Source: Chromera velia (lineage: Eukaryota; Sar; Chromeraceae). Taken from it: a stretch of 25,772 nt of DNA. Location of the stretch: contig JAHBMJ010001097.1 of NCBI GenBank assembly GCA_018398765.1, positions 10,278-36,049 of the forward strand. Reading direction: 5' to 3'. The position numbers and the translations under genes are program-made. The notes beneath the pieces were generated by a model. That model had not been told where the DNA came from. It saw only the letters and a list, made by a program, of their open reading frames with translations, and made no database searches. Positions 1-9,275 of the stretch are shown piece by piece. The first letter of the stretch is position 1, and each line of letters starts with the position of its first letter.

Positions 1-170
1 AAGGGGGGGGGGGGGAAGGTGGGGCAAATGAAGTCAGAATGAGGTATGCAGGGGAAAAATGAATCCTGTTCGTTTCCTCTTTTCCTTTCCTGATTCCCCG
101 CTTGTGATTGATTCCGCGATCCGGCCTCTCCCTTGATTGATTGATCGATTGATTGATTGATTGAATTCTC

Positions 171-218
<48 letters not shown>

Positions 219-219
219 T

Positions 220-251
<32 letters not shown>

Positions 252-303
252 TCATTCATTCTTTCTTTCTTGCATTCTTTCTTTCTTTCTTTCTTTCTTT
301 CAG
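1..303 (+). repeat. Intron end built of simple repeats: (TTGA)n, (CT)n, (CTTT)n
   Basis: TTGA units at about 133-164 pass into CT dinucleotides (166-189) and then CTTT tetramers (190-300), directly followed by the CAG acceptor at 301-303. The repeat therefore serves as the pyrimidine tract of the intron upstream of exon 304-389. The poly-G and purine stretch at 1-60 shows nothing else. Confidence 0.85.
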
Positions 304-1993
304 GTGACCTCCCTCTCGAGTGACTTCGGAGAGTTCAAACGGATCTCCTCGGAGTCCCTCAACGCGATGCAGAGGAAGGTCGGCAGAGAGTATGTGTGTG
401 TGTGTGTGTGTGTGTGTGTTGGTGTGTTGGTGTAAGTGTAGGTGTTGTTGTGGGAGTAGGTGTTGGGGTAAGTGTAGGTGAACGTGTTGGGGTAAGTGTA
501 GGTGTAGGTGTGTGTGCTCGCCAGAGAAAGGAAAGAGTTGACAGAGCCTTACACCTGGCTGCCCAGGTTTTCATCCACCTCCTGTATGCATTGACGCACG
601 CACGGATCTTTCGTTTTCCATCGGCCACCCCCTCTCCCCTCACTCGCTGGGCGCGTCCGTCTGTGCATACATTTCCATCATCATTAAAATCCATGTGTAC
701 GGACGTCCTCTTCGATATATCCGTGCGGCAGGTGTGGCTTCTCGAGGAGGCCAGAGACAGGGGGCTGACAGGCGCGATGGGTCTGTTGAGTCCTTCCACT
801 CAGACCCAGAGAGAAAACGGACAGCAACAGCAGCAAGAGGGGGCGGCAGGAGGGGATGGAGAGGGGCAGCTGGGAGGAGCGGGGCGGAAGGGAACGGTAG
901 AACGGGTCTTCCCCCACCCGCAGACCTCTGTGGAGATCGGACAGGGCTCACGAGGAGACGGCACACTCGTGCAGGGACAGACAGCATTGCAGCAGAGAAC
1001 AGTGCAGCACCAGATCGGGGGGTTCTTGGCGCCCCCTGCAGCTGTACATGCTCATGGAGGGGCTCCTGTTGTCAGACAAATTTCACATGGAGTTGCCACG
1101 GGGTGAGTGAGTTTCTGTCGGTGGATGCATCTATGTGCTTTCTCTCAATCCCCTTACCTCGGCTTGGATGAGAAACCCAAATCTGAAGTCTGACCATGAC
1201 TTCTTTCTTTGGTTTTGTCTCTGCATCTCCGCTTCTTTGTCCCTCTCTCTCACCTGCATGGGATCACGTAAACGTCACATCCCTTTATCGGGTTTGTCGG
1301 GGGACCGCGCTTGCTGGACCTTTTTTATCTATTCCACGCTGCCTTTCTGTCTGTCTGCGTGTATGCACACGCTGTTTGTCCGTTGCATTCCTGAAGAAAA
1401 GGAGGGAGAAGAAGCAACATGTAGTCTGTCTGTGTCCTTCTTTTCAAGAAGAGAGGGAAAAGAAACAGATGAACGGCCTCCCTCTGACTCTCTCTCTCTC
1501 TGCAGGACTTCACTCTACCAGCCCCCGAGCATTCAGGGAGTCAGCCAGCCCCACCTCCCCCAACCCGCGTACGCCCTCCCGGCATTCCCCCCCACTGCCT
1601 CCAGGTCGATCTCCCAAGTCCCCAACGGCCCGCCCTCTTCCCGTTCCCCCGCACCGCAACCAGGAGCAGGATCCATGCCCTCCCTCTCCCTCCGCGGAGC
1701 TCCCCACTCATCCTCCGCTGTCGCATTCACGAGCCGGGGGGGCGGCACTGCGCGCATCACGCCCACCCTCGCCCCTGCAGCAGGGACGCCCTACGCGACC
1801 TCCTTCGCCCCCCCGCACGGCCCCACTGTCACGTACGCTCCACAAAGACGCTGAGCCGAAATTGGAAGGAGGCAGGATTCTTCTTTCCCTTTTTTACTTC
1901 TCGTTCGTTTCTGTCCCTCCAGAAGCTACATTTGGCCACGTCATGCCCTTGTGGACAAATGGAAAGACACAAACAGTAGATGAATGTGCATAG
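304..1993 (+). CDS. 3' part of a BACK-like gene with Ser/Pro-rich tail (exons 304-389, 924-1102, 1506-1993)
   Basis: Three exons join with matching phases. 304-389 follows a CTTT tract ending in CAG and stops at GA before GTATGT. 924-1102 begins with the one base that completes that codon and stops before GTGAGT. 1506-1993 follows a CT-rich tract with TGCAG and ends at TAG. The visible product is 250 residues and the 5' part lies outside the window. Exon 1 reads DFGEFKRISSESLNAM, like the start of a BACK domain (the helical partner of BTB/POZ domains) and like exon 3 of the large gene at 8053. Exon 2 ends in a helix-like LYMLMEGLLLSDKF. The last exon is a disordered Pro/Ser/Arg-rich tail with SP motifs. 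The 924 acceptor is the least certain join; another reading uses frame-open sequence at 530-900. A further intron near 1820-1922 is possible. BACK membership is inferred from a short match. Confidence 0.5.
390..514 (+). repeat. (GT)n and degenerate GT-rich minisatellite at the start of an intron
   Basis: The intron opens with GTATGT and runs into about 14 TG units (393-419), then an imperfect array of GTGTTGGGGTAAGTGTAGGT-like units to about 514. Three copies of GTAAGT, the best splice-donor hexamer, occur at 432, 468 and 492. Long ORFs called across this array are repeat artefacts. Confidence 0.8.
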
Positions 1994-2505
1994 ACGGTAG
2001 GGAAGGGGAGCAGGGCGAGGCCCCGTCTCGCGCGCGCGCGTGGAAGGGGAGGAGTCCCGAACGGGAGTCTAGAAAGGGACGGAAAGAAAATGGGGAAGTG
2101 AGGAAGCTTCGAAGGAGAACTCTCGTCGAGGGATCCCTGGAGGTTCTTGGAGCGGTAGAAAACTTGCATGGGGGATCTGCCTCGCTTCAGGACAGAAATC
2201 TCCACGAAAAATCTCATCTTTTAAATGATATGCCTATCTTGTAATTGTGGATTGCATGCATGGACTGCATCTAAGTGCATGATTTGAATTTAATCACAGG
2301 AGGATGGCTGCCTAGATGGCTGCGGTATTTGGCACGAAGATGAAAAATAGAGATCAAAGAGGGAAAGCTGTCTGACTTTCAGTCTCTAACTGCAGTAACT
2401 GGTACTCTCGGTCTCTAACTCCGTAGATCCTAGCGTAGATCTTTATCTAAGTCTTTATTTAAGTTGTCGCTAGAGTTGTCAGTGACTTGTCACAATGTTA
2501 TTCAC
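1994..2505. other. Intergenic stretch, no gene seen
   Basis: After the TAG at 1991-1993 there is a purine-rich stretch (2000-2110) with a short CG-alternating run near 2029-2040, then AT-rich sequence with repeated TCTAACT and TAGATC words. No reading frame with coding character or splice structure was found. Confidence 0.5.
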
Positions 2506-2740
2506 TTTAGGCTAGGCGCCGGCTAGAGAAAAAAAAAAAAAAAGATTTCCCTAGATCGCCATTTTTTTTTTTTTCTTTTTCAGTCAAACAACTGTTGTTC
2601 AACTGTTGCACAAGTGTTGCTTGTGTGTTGCACAACTGTTGTTAAGTGTTGTTCAGGGTCAAAAAGTAAAAAAGAAATAAAAAAAAAGATCTTTCAAGAT
2701 GGTCTATTTTTTTTTTTGTTCCCTCTAGCCGATGCCTAAA
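2506..2740. mobile_element. Small inverted-end repeat element with A-tract/T-tract modules
   Basis: The left end (2506-2528) carries TTTAGGC and CGGCTAGAG. The right end (2723-2740) carries CTCTAGCCG and GCCTAAA, the reverse complement apart from a small gap. Inside are two modules of an A run, a GAT-to-CTA core and a T run (2529-2574 and 2679-2717), and an 11-bp tandem repeat (2587-2653). A related copy lies at 23494-23616, so this is a dispersed family. No coding capacity is visible. A non-autonomous DNA transposon (MITE) or another short repeat are both possible. I found no target-site duplication. Confidence 0.55.
2587..2653. repeat. Degenerate 11-bp tandem repeat, CAACTGTTGTT type
   Basis: Six imperfect units in a row (CAACTGTTGTT, CAACTGTTGCA, CAAGTGTTGCTT, GTGTGTTGCA, CAACTGTTGTT, AAGTGTTGTTC). 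They sit between the two A/T modules of the small element. Confidence 0.7.
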
Positions 2741-2970
2741 CTCTAGGTGCTTACCATTTGCTATCATTTACTCTAAAGCCTTGAATCGTTTGTTAATGGT
2801 TTTTCTACACTAATTTACTCTAGAATTTACTATACATATTTTTGATACAATAGCTAAAAAAAATAGTTTACATTATGGAATTTTAATACTGCTATATAGC
2901 GGTGCACGGTGAGTCATTGGTGACACCTAGATACAGCGGGAAGGCCCTAGGGCAGAACAAATCAAATATA

Positions 2971-3936
2971 GTGACCATGTTTGATTTGATTTGATTTGAT
3001 TTGATTTGATTTGAGGTAGGGCTTAAGCTCAAATCAAATATCTAGTCAGGGAGTACCTCAGGCTAGTGTTTAAAGACCTATCAAATACGATCAAATATAA
3101 TTGAAATATTTGATCAATATGACTATGAAGGTCCCGAAAAAACTTTTGCAAGTACCGATCCGTCACGCATGCTGATTCAAATAAAAAAACCTAAATCTTG
3201 ATGGTTTGCTCTCAAAAAAAAAACGTTTTGAGCTGCACTGAAATTGACGTTTCACCCCTTTTACTTCATGCAGAGGTAAACCAATCAGCTGACGTTTTGC
3301 CGAACAGCTGTGTTGACTTTTCTGGTGCTGGAAACATCTTTTACGGCCCCCTTTTTGAGCGTCTGCAAACATTTTACACCCCGTAAAGACATGTCACACA
3401 ATCCGACAGGGTCGAACGGGAAGAAGGAGGCATTTGTTTTTAGAGCCGGGTATGCAGCAGCTCCCACCACCGATCGATTCGATTCACATTGAAGAAAGTG
3501 ATCATGAAGAAGAGGAAAAGGAAGTGCCATAAAGCTGAGTGATTGTCACCTCAATTTTGGTACATGCTCTAACTTTATCGTATCAACACAAAGTCATATG
3601 CAATTTCAAATCTATCAATTTTACGTTCTTAATCTCTATTAGTACTAGAGTGAGTCTCAATGACTAGTGTATATACACTGCCACACAGGCATATTTTTTT
3701 TAGGGAACTGATAAGTTATAATTTTATATATATTTTTTTAAATTTTTGAAACACACATCAGAAATGTTCTGATAGCTATTGTCATGAGAAAAATGATCAG
3801 AGTGACAATAAGTCAGTGACTCAGTAAGGAACCCTAAGAGGTTAACCTCAAATCTTACCTCAAATATCAAATATTTGAGGTTGAAGCTCAAATCAAATCA
3901 AATCAAATCAAATATAATCAAATCAAACATGGTCAC
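2971..3936. mobile_element. 966-bp inverted-repeat element flanked by TA (Tc1/mariner-type MITE candidate)
   Basis: The left end begins GTGACCATGTTTGATTTGAT at 2971 and the right end at 3936 is its exact reverse complement over 21 bases. Both ends then run into TTTGA pentamer arrays, in opposite orientation. TA dinucleotides flank both ends (2969-2970 and 3937-3938), as expected for Tc1/mariner-type insertion. Inside, a palindrome CCTCAAATATCAAATATTTGAGG-like region sits near 3858-3880. Internal ORFs are under 85 codons and show no transposase motif that I recognise, so the copy would be non-autonomous. The pentamer array makes a chance or microsatellite-driven inverted repeat possible, but the GTGACC termini argue against that. 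Confidence 0.65.
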
Positions 3937-4143
3937 TAATCAAACAATCAATCAATCAATTATATATATGATTATTAATTATTAATCACTCTGCAGATTG
4001 AACTTCAATTGAAAACTATAGATGCATGATTGCATCTACATATCTACTTGATACATTTGGATAATAATGACTTATGCTCCAACTCATGCAGCTTGCTAGG
4101 CAGCCTGTTCACACCACTGTTCACATATATTGAATTACTTAAT
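3937..4143. other. AT-rich 3' flank of the RRP42 gene
   Basis: AATCA/ATCAA repeats and a TATATATA run lie between the inverted-repeat element and the RRP42 stop codon. No AATAAA-type signal was clearly placed on the minus strand. Confidence 0.4.
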
Positions 4144-5725
4144 TTACTCTGCCATGAACCCCATTGCGTGAGGGTTCACGGCTTCTTTGCCCGCCCCCTG
4201 TGCTTGGAGGACGTCTTGAATGCGCGATTGCAACTCCTTTCCGAGAGCGCATCCACGCTGTACGAGCGAAGGGAGTGCAGAAGCATCGAGCACGCCTTGA
4301 CCTGAAACGAAAGGGAGGAAAAGGGAAAATGGAATGAGACAGAAAAGCATTCTGAGTTTGAGCTCCATAACAGGCGGTATGGAAGCGTGCGCATAGGCTA
4401 AGGCCAGGAAGAAAGGAGCAGGCTGCAGGCTTCTCCTATGCCTCGGACAAATGGCTGTCAGACAGCTTTCAGAACTCCCCTTCCACAGATCAGGGCATAG
4501 AGAGTCTATGTCACATGCGTGCGTGCAAAGCGCAACGACCAGCTCAGACAGGAAAAAGAGCATCACTGTCCTTCCTGGAAGCCACAACGCCAACACAGGC
4601 TCTTTCATCATACTCAGGCATCATACTCACCACTTCGACGCATACCCAGACAGAGGCCCTGGCCGTCAACCGCTATCGTCACAAGTGCCTCGGCGCACCC
4701 GACCTCAGGTGCCGAAGGGTCCCATACAGCGCTCCCCGCCAGCACAGCCGCAGTCACACACACAGGAGCGCTGCCTCCCGCAGCTCCAGCCGTTAGCCTC
4801 GGGCCTGCATCTGCCCTCTCGTCTATTTCGACTTTTGGAAGGTCGGCACCAGTGGGCCTCCTGCCTGACCTGCCGACCCCCTCCTCCTCTGAGTCCCCCT
4901 CCTCGCCCTCACCCATCGTGGTAGAGTCTAGAGACACTGCTGGGAGGCTGCAGGGTGGGGGGAAAGGGAGACGAGTGCAAGAGGAAAACGGACAGAGGGA
5001 TGCAGACAGAAGATTGACCTCCTGTACGGCGCTAAGGGTGTGGGAGACAACGAGGGAGACTGGGAGGAAAATTGGGCGTTGACAGACACAAAGAGGGTCA
5101 AGTGATATGCCGTGAACACAGACAAACCTTAGAGTGAGTGCGAGAAAGCTGAAGAGAACACACACGCACAGAGGAAGAGACGAAGAAAGGTAGTCAGGCC
5201 AAAAAGAGACAGACAAGGAAAATGACGGATGCAGAGATCGAAAAGACAGAAGTGACACTTCCCCCCCTTTCCCCTCACATTGTATCTGCCAGAGCTGCGC
5301 GCACAGCAACAGAGCAGATGTCCAACAGGAGGCCTCGACCATCCACGACCTGAGAATTGCAAAGAGACAACTACAAAAAAATGAACCACGGCAACAGAGA
5401 AAGCAAGAAAGGAAGAAAGGTTTCGCAAAAGACAGGAAGGAGGAAATAAAAAAACGGACGCATGAAATTTGCCATTCCCTTTGATCCATTACTCTTCTCC
5501 CTTTTCATTCGGATCGCTCCACTCCCAGCGCCCCTTTTTGCCTTTCAATTGGTCTTGTACCTCTCCTCCAGTCTCCTCGAAACTTTTTCTTTCTCTACCT
5601 ATTCGCTAGAGTCATCTGTTTTCCCCTTTGCCCGAAGGAAGAAAAAAAGGAAGAAGAAAAGGCAGGAAACGGACGAAACGAAAAAGGAAACCACAAACAA
5701 AACGTTCGAAATCCACACACACACA

Positions 5726-5767
<42 letters not shown>

Positions 5768-7192
5768 CGTCTGAGTAACCAACGTACTGTGAAGAAAGAA
5801 AGGCAATGCGCACAGAAGCTTCGGAAGACGCAAACCATGCTTCCCTTTTGCCAAATCACCAGACACTGAACAACACGAAATTCATGGAGTGAGCCTGCGA
5901 GCCGACCGACGGACTCACCAGCACGTCAATGTGCAGACGCCAGCAAAGAGACCCCGAAACGATGCAGAGTGCCCTCATATCTTCCGACAGAGAGTGTTGG
6001 AGGAATCCGTTCAGTTGAGATGCAAGCTCAGAGTTCTGTTGTTGCGTCGCTGCCTCTTTCTCTTTCTCTCCACCCAAGCCATCCGCAGCGACCACAGAAC
6101 CGCTGCGTGCGTCGAAATGCAATGAAACGAAACGGCGTGAAACGAATGGAAGAACTTCTAAAGGCGAAAACGAGGGGAATGCAAAAGAAAAAAAGACCGT
6201 ATCGTTGTTGCGAGCATCAAAGTGGAACAACTGGGGCCTCCAAGAGAAGACTGTCCGTGACTAGCGGTCTCTCTTACCTGTTCACGTGCACTTCCACCAC
6301 TCCGCTTTCCGGGTCCGTCTCGGGTCTGGAGAGTTCCCCCTGAGTTCATCCATCCATCCATCCATCCATCCATCCATTCATCGATTCCAAAAAGAAGGGA
6401 AAGCTTACAGACTTTCTCGTAACACGTTTGCACTGTCATTCAGAAGGCACAAACAAATTCTTAGTGCAGCATGGTTTAGGCCCGAATGAATCCTCTTTGA
6501 AACACCGAGGCACAAGAATAGGGATACAGAGCTGTTTTTCGTTGTGAAGAGCTGCCCATGAGGAGAGACCAACAGCACGCAATGACTCCCACAAGTACTC
6601 AACGAGTCAGTTTCCGACAACGTCAAGGTGCCGTCTCCTTCCACAAATCGGACAACCAATCAGTCTGCCCTTTCCTCCCCCTGCAGCACACCCCCCCCCC
6701 CTGCCCAAGAGGATGGCCCACCTTCACACAGCACATCACGTCGGCCTCGGAGGTCCTCACTCGAGAGGATCCTGAGCAGAGCGGAACAGCACAGGCGAGG
6801 GGGGGGGGGGCAGAATGCGCTGGAAGGAAAAAAAGGGAAAGCCATCAGAACACAAAAGGAAAGGGTGCACAGACGAACGCGGTGAGTTAAGAAGTTTGGA
6901 AGAAATCGGTGACGGAGACAAGGGGACAAATGGAGACGGATAGAACACAGAAACAATGAAAAGGGGAAAGATGGAGGCGGGCTGAACATGGGCACAAAGA
7001 AGGGGGAGAAATTGCAGACGGGGTAAGGACAAAAGCGAATTAGAGAGATCGGACAGCCGACTGACCGAGGGCAGTCCTCACAACGCCAACCTCCACGTCC
7101 AACGGTCTAAAATCTGTGCACGCCCTCCCATCCACTCGAAGATTTTGCAGCACGCCGTCCTCTATGTATCTTCTCTCTGCCGCGGAGATCAT
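4144..7192 (-). CDS. RRP42: Exosome complex subunit RRP42 (EXOSC7 family), seven exons
   Basis: RNase PH-fold subunit of the hexameric ring of the RNA exosome, which acts in 3'-5' RNA processing and decay in nucleus and cytoplasm. Exons on the minus strand: 7192-7066, 6771-6722, 6339-6278, 6102-5919, 5349-5279, 4947-4631, 4301-4144. Each junction is GT-AG and every phase matches, giving 322 residues; human EXOSC7 is slightly under 300. The ATG at 7192 gives the family start ISAAERRYIEDG followed by NLRVDGR (18-24). Next come SSRVRTSEADVMCCVK (44-59), the LCWRLHIDVLVVDGRG core (about 131-147), the LLLDICSVAVRAALADT helix (148-164), and the second RNase PH half with SAVWDP, VTIAVDGQG and GQGVLDASALPSLV. 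Ring subunits of this type are structural in eukaryotes and not catalytic. Acidic and Gln-rich inserts at about 85-103 and 170-195 are extra. An in-frame upstream extension exists, but this ATG matches the family start. Confidence 0.93.
5350..5918 (-). other. RRP42 intron 4 with long (CA)n tract
   Basis: This 569-base intron separates HIDVL from VVDGRG. It contains a CA dinucleotide array at about 5714-5763 (TG on the coding strand) and a purine-rich stretch at 5636-5700. ORFs called here on either strand are repeat-driven and not genes. Confidence 0.8.
6347..6383. repeat. (CATC)n microsatellite next to the RRP42 exon 3 acceptor
   Basis: Eight or so CATC units on the plus strand read as GGAT/ATGG on the coding strand and end only about 8 bases before the CAG acceptor of exon 6339-6278. 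The usual pyrimidine tract is therefore missing at this acceptor, although the phase and protein match support its use. Confidence 0.75.
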
Positions 7193-8052
7193 CCTTCCCT
7201 TTGTTTTTTGAGAATTTCTTCGGCCACGTTGAGAGAAATGGAGACGGCCAACTGAGAGACGGCAGGGAAGAGACGACAACCTCTTTCTTGTAGGATGGCA
7301 GGGTAACGAAAAATGAAGAGCTATCGGCTTTTCTAGTCATGCCTGGGCCTCGCAGTCAAAGGCACTGGCAATGGCATGACTGTTGGGGGATGTCAAGAGG
7401 TCTTCATGCATATAGGTAACAGGTTTCACGTTGGATTCAATGCATGTAGACGGCTGACTTCTTTAAATTATACGGCCCGCGCGCGCGCGCGCGGTTTTTA
7501 GAAGTACATGCATGCTTTTTTGACCGCGCGCGCAGTGCGAGCGCACAACAATCAGCCTGGCCAGCGTGCATGTATCGGTAGGCACGCATGCATATATACA
7601 GAAAGCAAAAAACGTATATATGAACTTTATAATTAATTATGTACACATGCATGTATTCACTAGCACGTACCTGTATATATCATTTATATGTTGAAGGACA
7701 TTTGCAGTCTGAGCTTCTGACACACCCAGTCCAACAGAAAAGATGCTGCTGTGGAGCTTTAGAGCAGATCCGCAAGCTGCGTCAAAGTGGAACATCTCCA
7801 AACCTGCGGTCCGTATCCAAGGACAGAACTAACAAGAAGAGAAACTGAAAAAAGAATGTCGGCTGGTTGAGTTGTCAGGCCGCTGCTCATAATCGACTCA
7901 CCCTGTAGCTTCGTCCTTTCTAGCACAAGCACGCACTACATCCAGAGGTGCGTCTACCCTTCCGAGCACTGTCAAGCAAGGGAGGAAACAAGCGGCATTC
8001 CGTTTGGCTCTCTGAAACTTCCCCATTTCCTCTCCATTAACTTCCCTTTGCA
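7193..8052. promoter_or_regulatory. Divergent intergenic region between RRP42 and the large BTB/BACK gene
   Basis: The two genes point away from each other across 860 bases, so both 5' regions should lie here. The stretch has two alternating CG tracts (about 7478-7493 and 7524-7533), which are Z-DNA-prone, and several ATGCATGCAT-type words near 7506-7660. No TATA box or other defined promoter element can be assigned, and no coding frame of quality was found. Confidence 0.45.
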
Positions 8053-9244
8053 ATGCGCCCAACCGATTCCAGTCACTCTGTATTTTCTCTCCACCTGACC
8101 AGCCTCTGCACCCGCGGGTTTTCCTTCGGTCTGGAGGACGGGGAAGAACGCGACAGGGAGAAAGAGAAAGACAACGACACGACAGCTTCCTTACCGCAGG
8201 AAAATGACCAACCCTTCCTCAGGTGCACTCTTCAAGCCGTCCGCTCTATCCACCAGCAGCACCAGCAGCAGCAGAAGCACTCAAACCCACAGCACCAGGC
8301 AGAGGCAGCGTGGGATGAGACCATCGCCAGCGAGTTCCGATTCTTTACCGACGCGCAAGAAGCCGATCACCTCATCATTTTCCATGCTCGCAGATACTTT
8401 TGCTCTTCCTCTGCGCTGAGTGACACAAAAAGGGGTGCAGAGCTTTTCAAGGGAATTCTGAGCAGAGCATTCAAGCAGCAAACCACCAACACGAATAAGC
8501 CAGGAAGTACCGCTTCCAATCCCAACACACGACCGCAAAGTCGGCGGTCCGGGGCCTCACGCCGTCACCCCCTGGCGTTGCTGGCCCGACGGGGGGGAAG
8601 CCTCAACAGATCGACTGACTCCCTTGGCCTCTCTGCGGTGAATCAGAAAGAGCGCGTTTCGCAGGGGGCGGTGGGCAGTAAGGAGAGGCCGACCCCAGAG
8701 AGAGAGACAGACCTGTCGGAATTCCTCCCATGGGATTTCGTCTTTGCACTGGAGGCAGCCTTAGCTTTCATGCACAATCAGGAGGAGTCTTTTCTCCGTT
8801 TTCTCTTCTGTTCACCTACCCCGCTGTTCAGCGGGGAAGTGCTAGACGAAGCGGAGCATGAAAAGGAACGGAAGAGAGAGAAAACGGTTTCAAGGCCGGG
8901 CAGCCGAAACACAATTGTCGGGGGCATTGGAAGGGGAAGAGTGAGGACGCGAAGAGTCATGGCGTCAGACCAGGAACGAGAACACGAGGGTTTGTTTGTA
9001 CTCGGAGGAAGGGTTCCGCTGTTCCTTCCAAGTGCAGAAATCGTCATCTCGCGTGTCCTGGACCTCTACGCAGTCGCTGATGTTCTCTCGCATTGCGCAC
9101 TTTTCAACGTAGCGGTGCAAACTCTTTGCCAGGTCAGCTTTCCTGCTTGCTTGTACAAACGTCGGACAATTGGTCCCTGCGTATCTCAGCCGGTCTTTTT
9201 CTCTGTCTACCTTGGCTCCTGTCTGCCTGCCTGCCCGCCCAACA

Positions 9245-9275
<31 letters not shown>

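Noticed and set aside
34-435. Lys/Glu/Arg-rich and Ser/Phe-rich ORFs on both strands
   Set aside because: They are translations of the CTTT microsatellite; only 304-389 has coding character.
530-1106. Long + frame reading RALHLAAQVFIHLLYALTHARIF-type and Gln/Gly-rich sequence as an exon
   Set aside because: It cannot follow exon 304-389 in phase (stops appear after each candidate acceptor), while the exon at 924 fits exactly. Kept only as an alternative.
3163-3530. Small ORFs inside the inverted-repeat element as a transposase
   Set aside because: Under 85 codons, overlapping on both strands, with no DDE/D or helix-turn-helix pattern that I can see.
2971-3936. CRISPR-like array from the TTTGA/TCAAA repeats
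   Set aside because: Units are 5 bases with no spacers, in a eukaryotic context; a simple repeat within inverted ends.
4451-5082. Plus-strand ORFs rich in Arg/Pro/Ser
   Set aside because: They are antisense shadows of RRP42 exon 6 and its introns.
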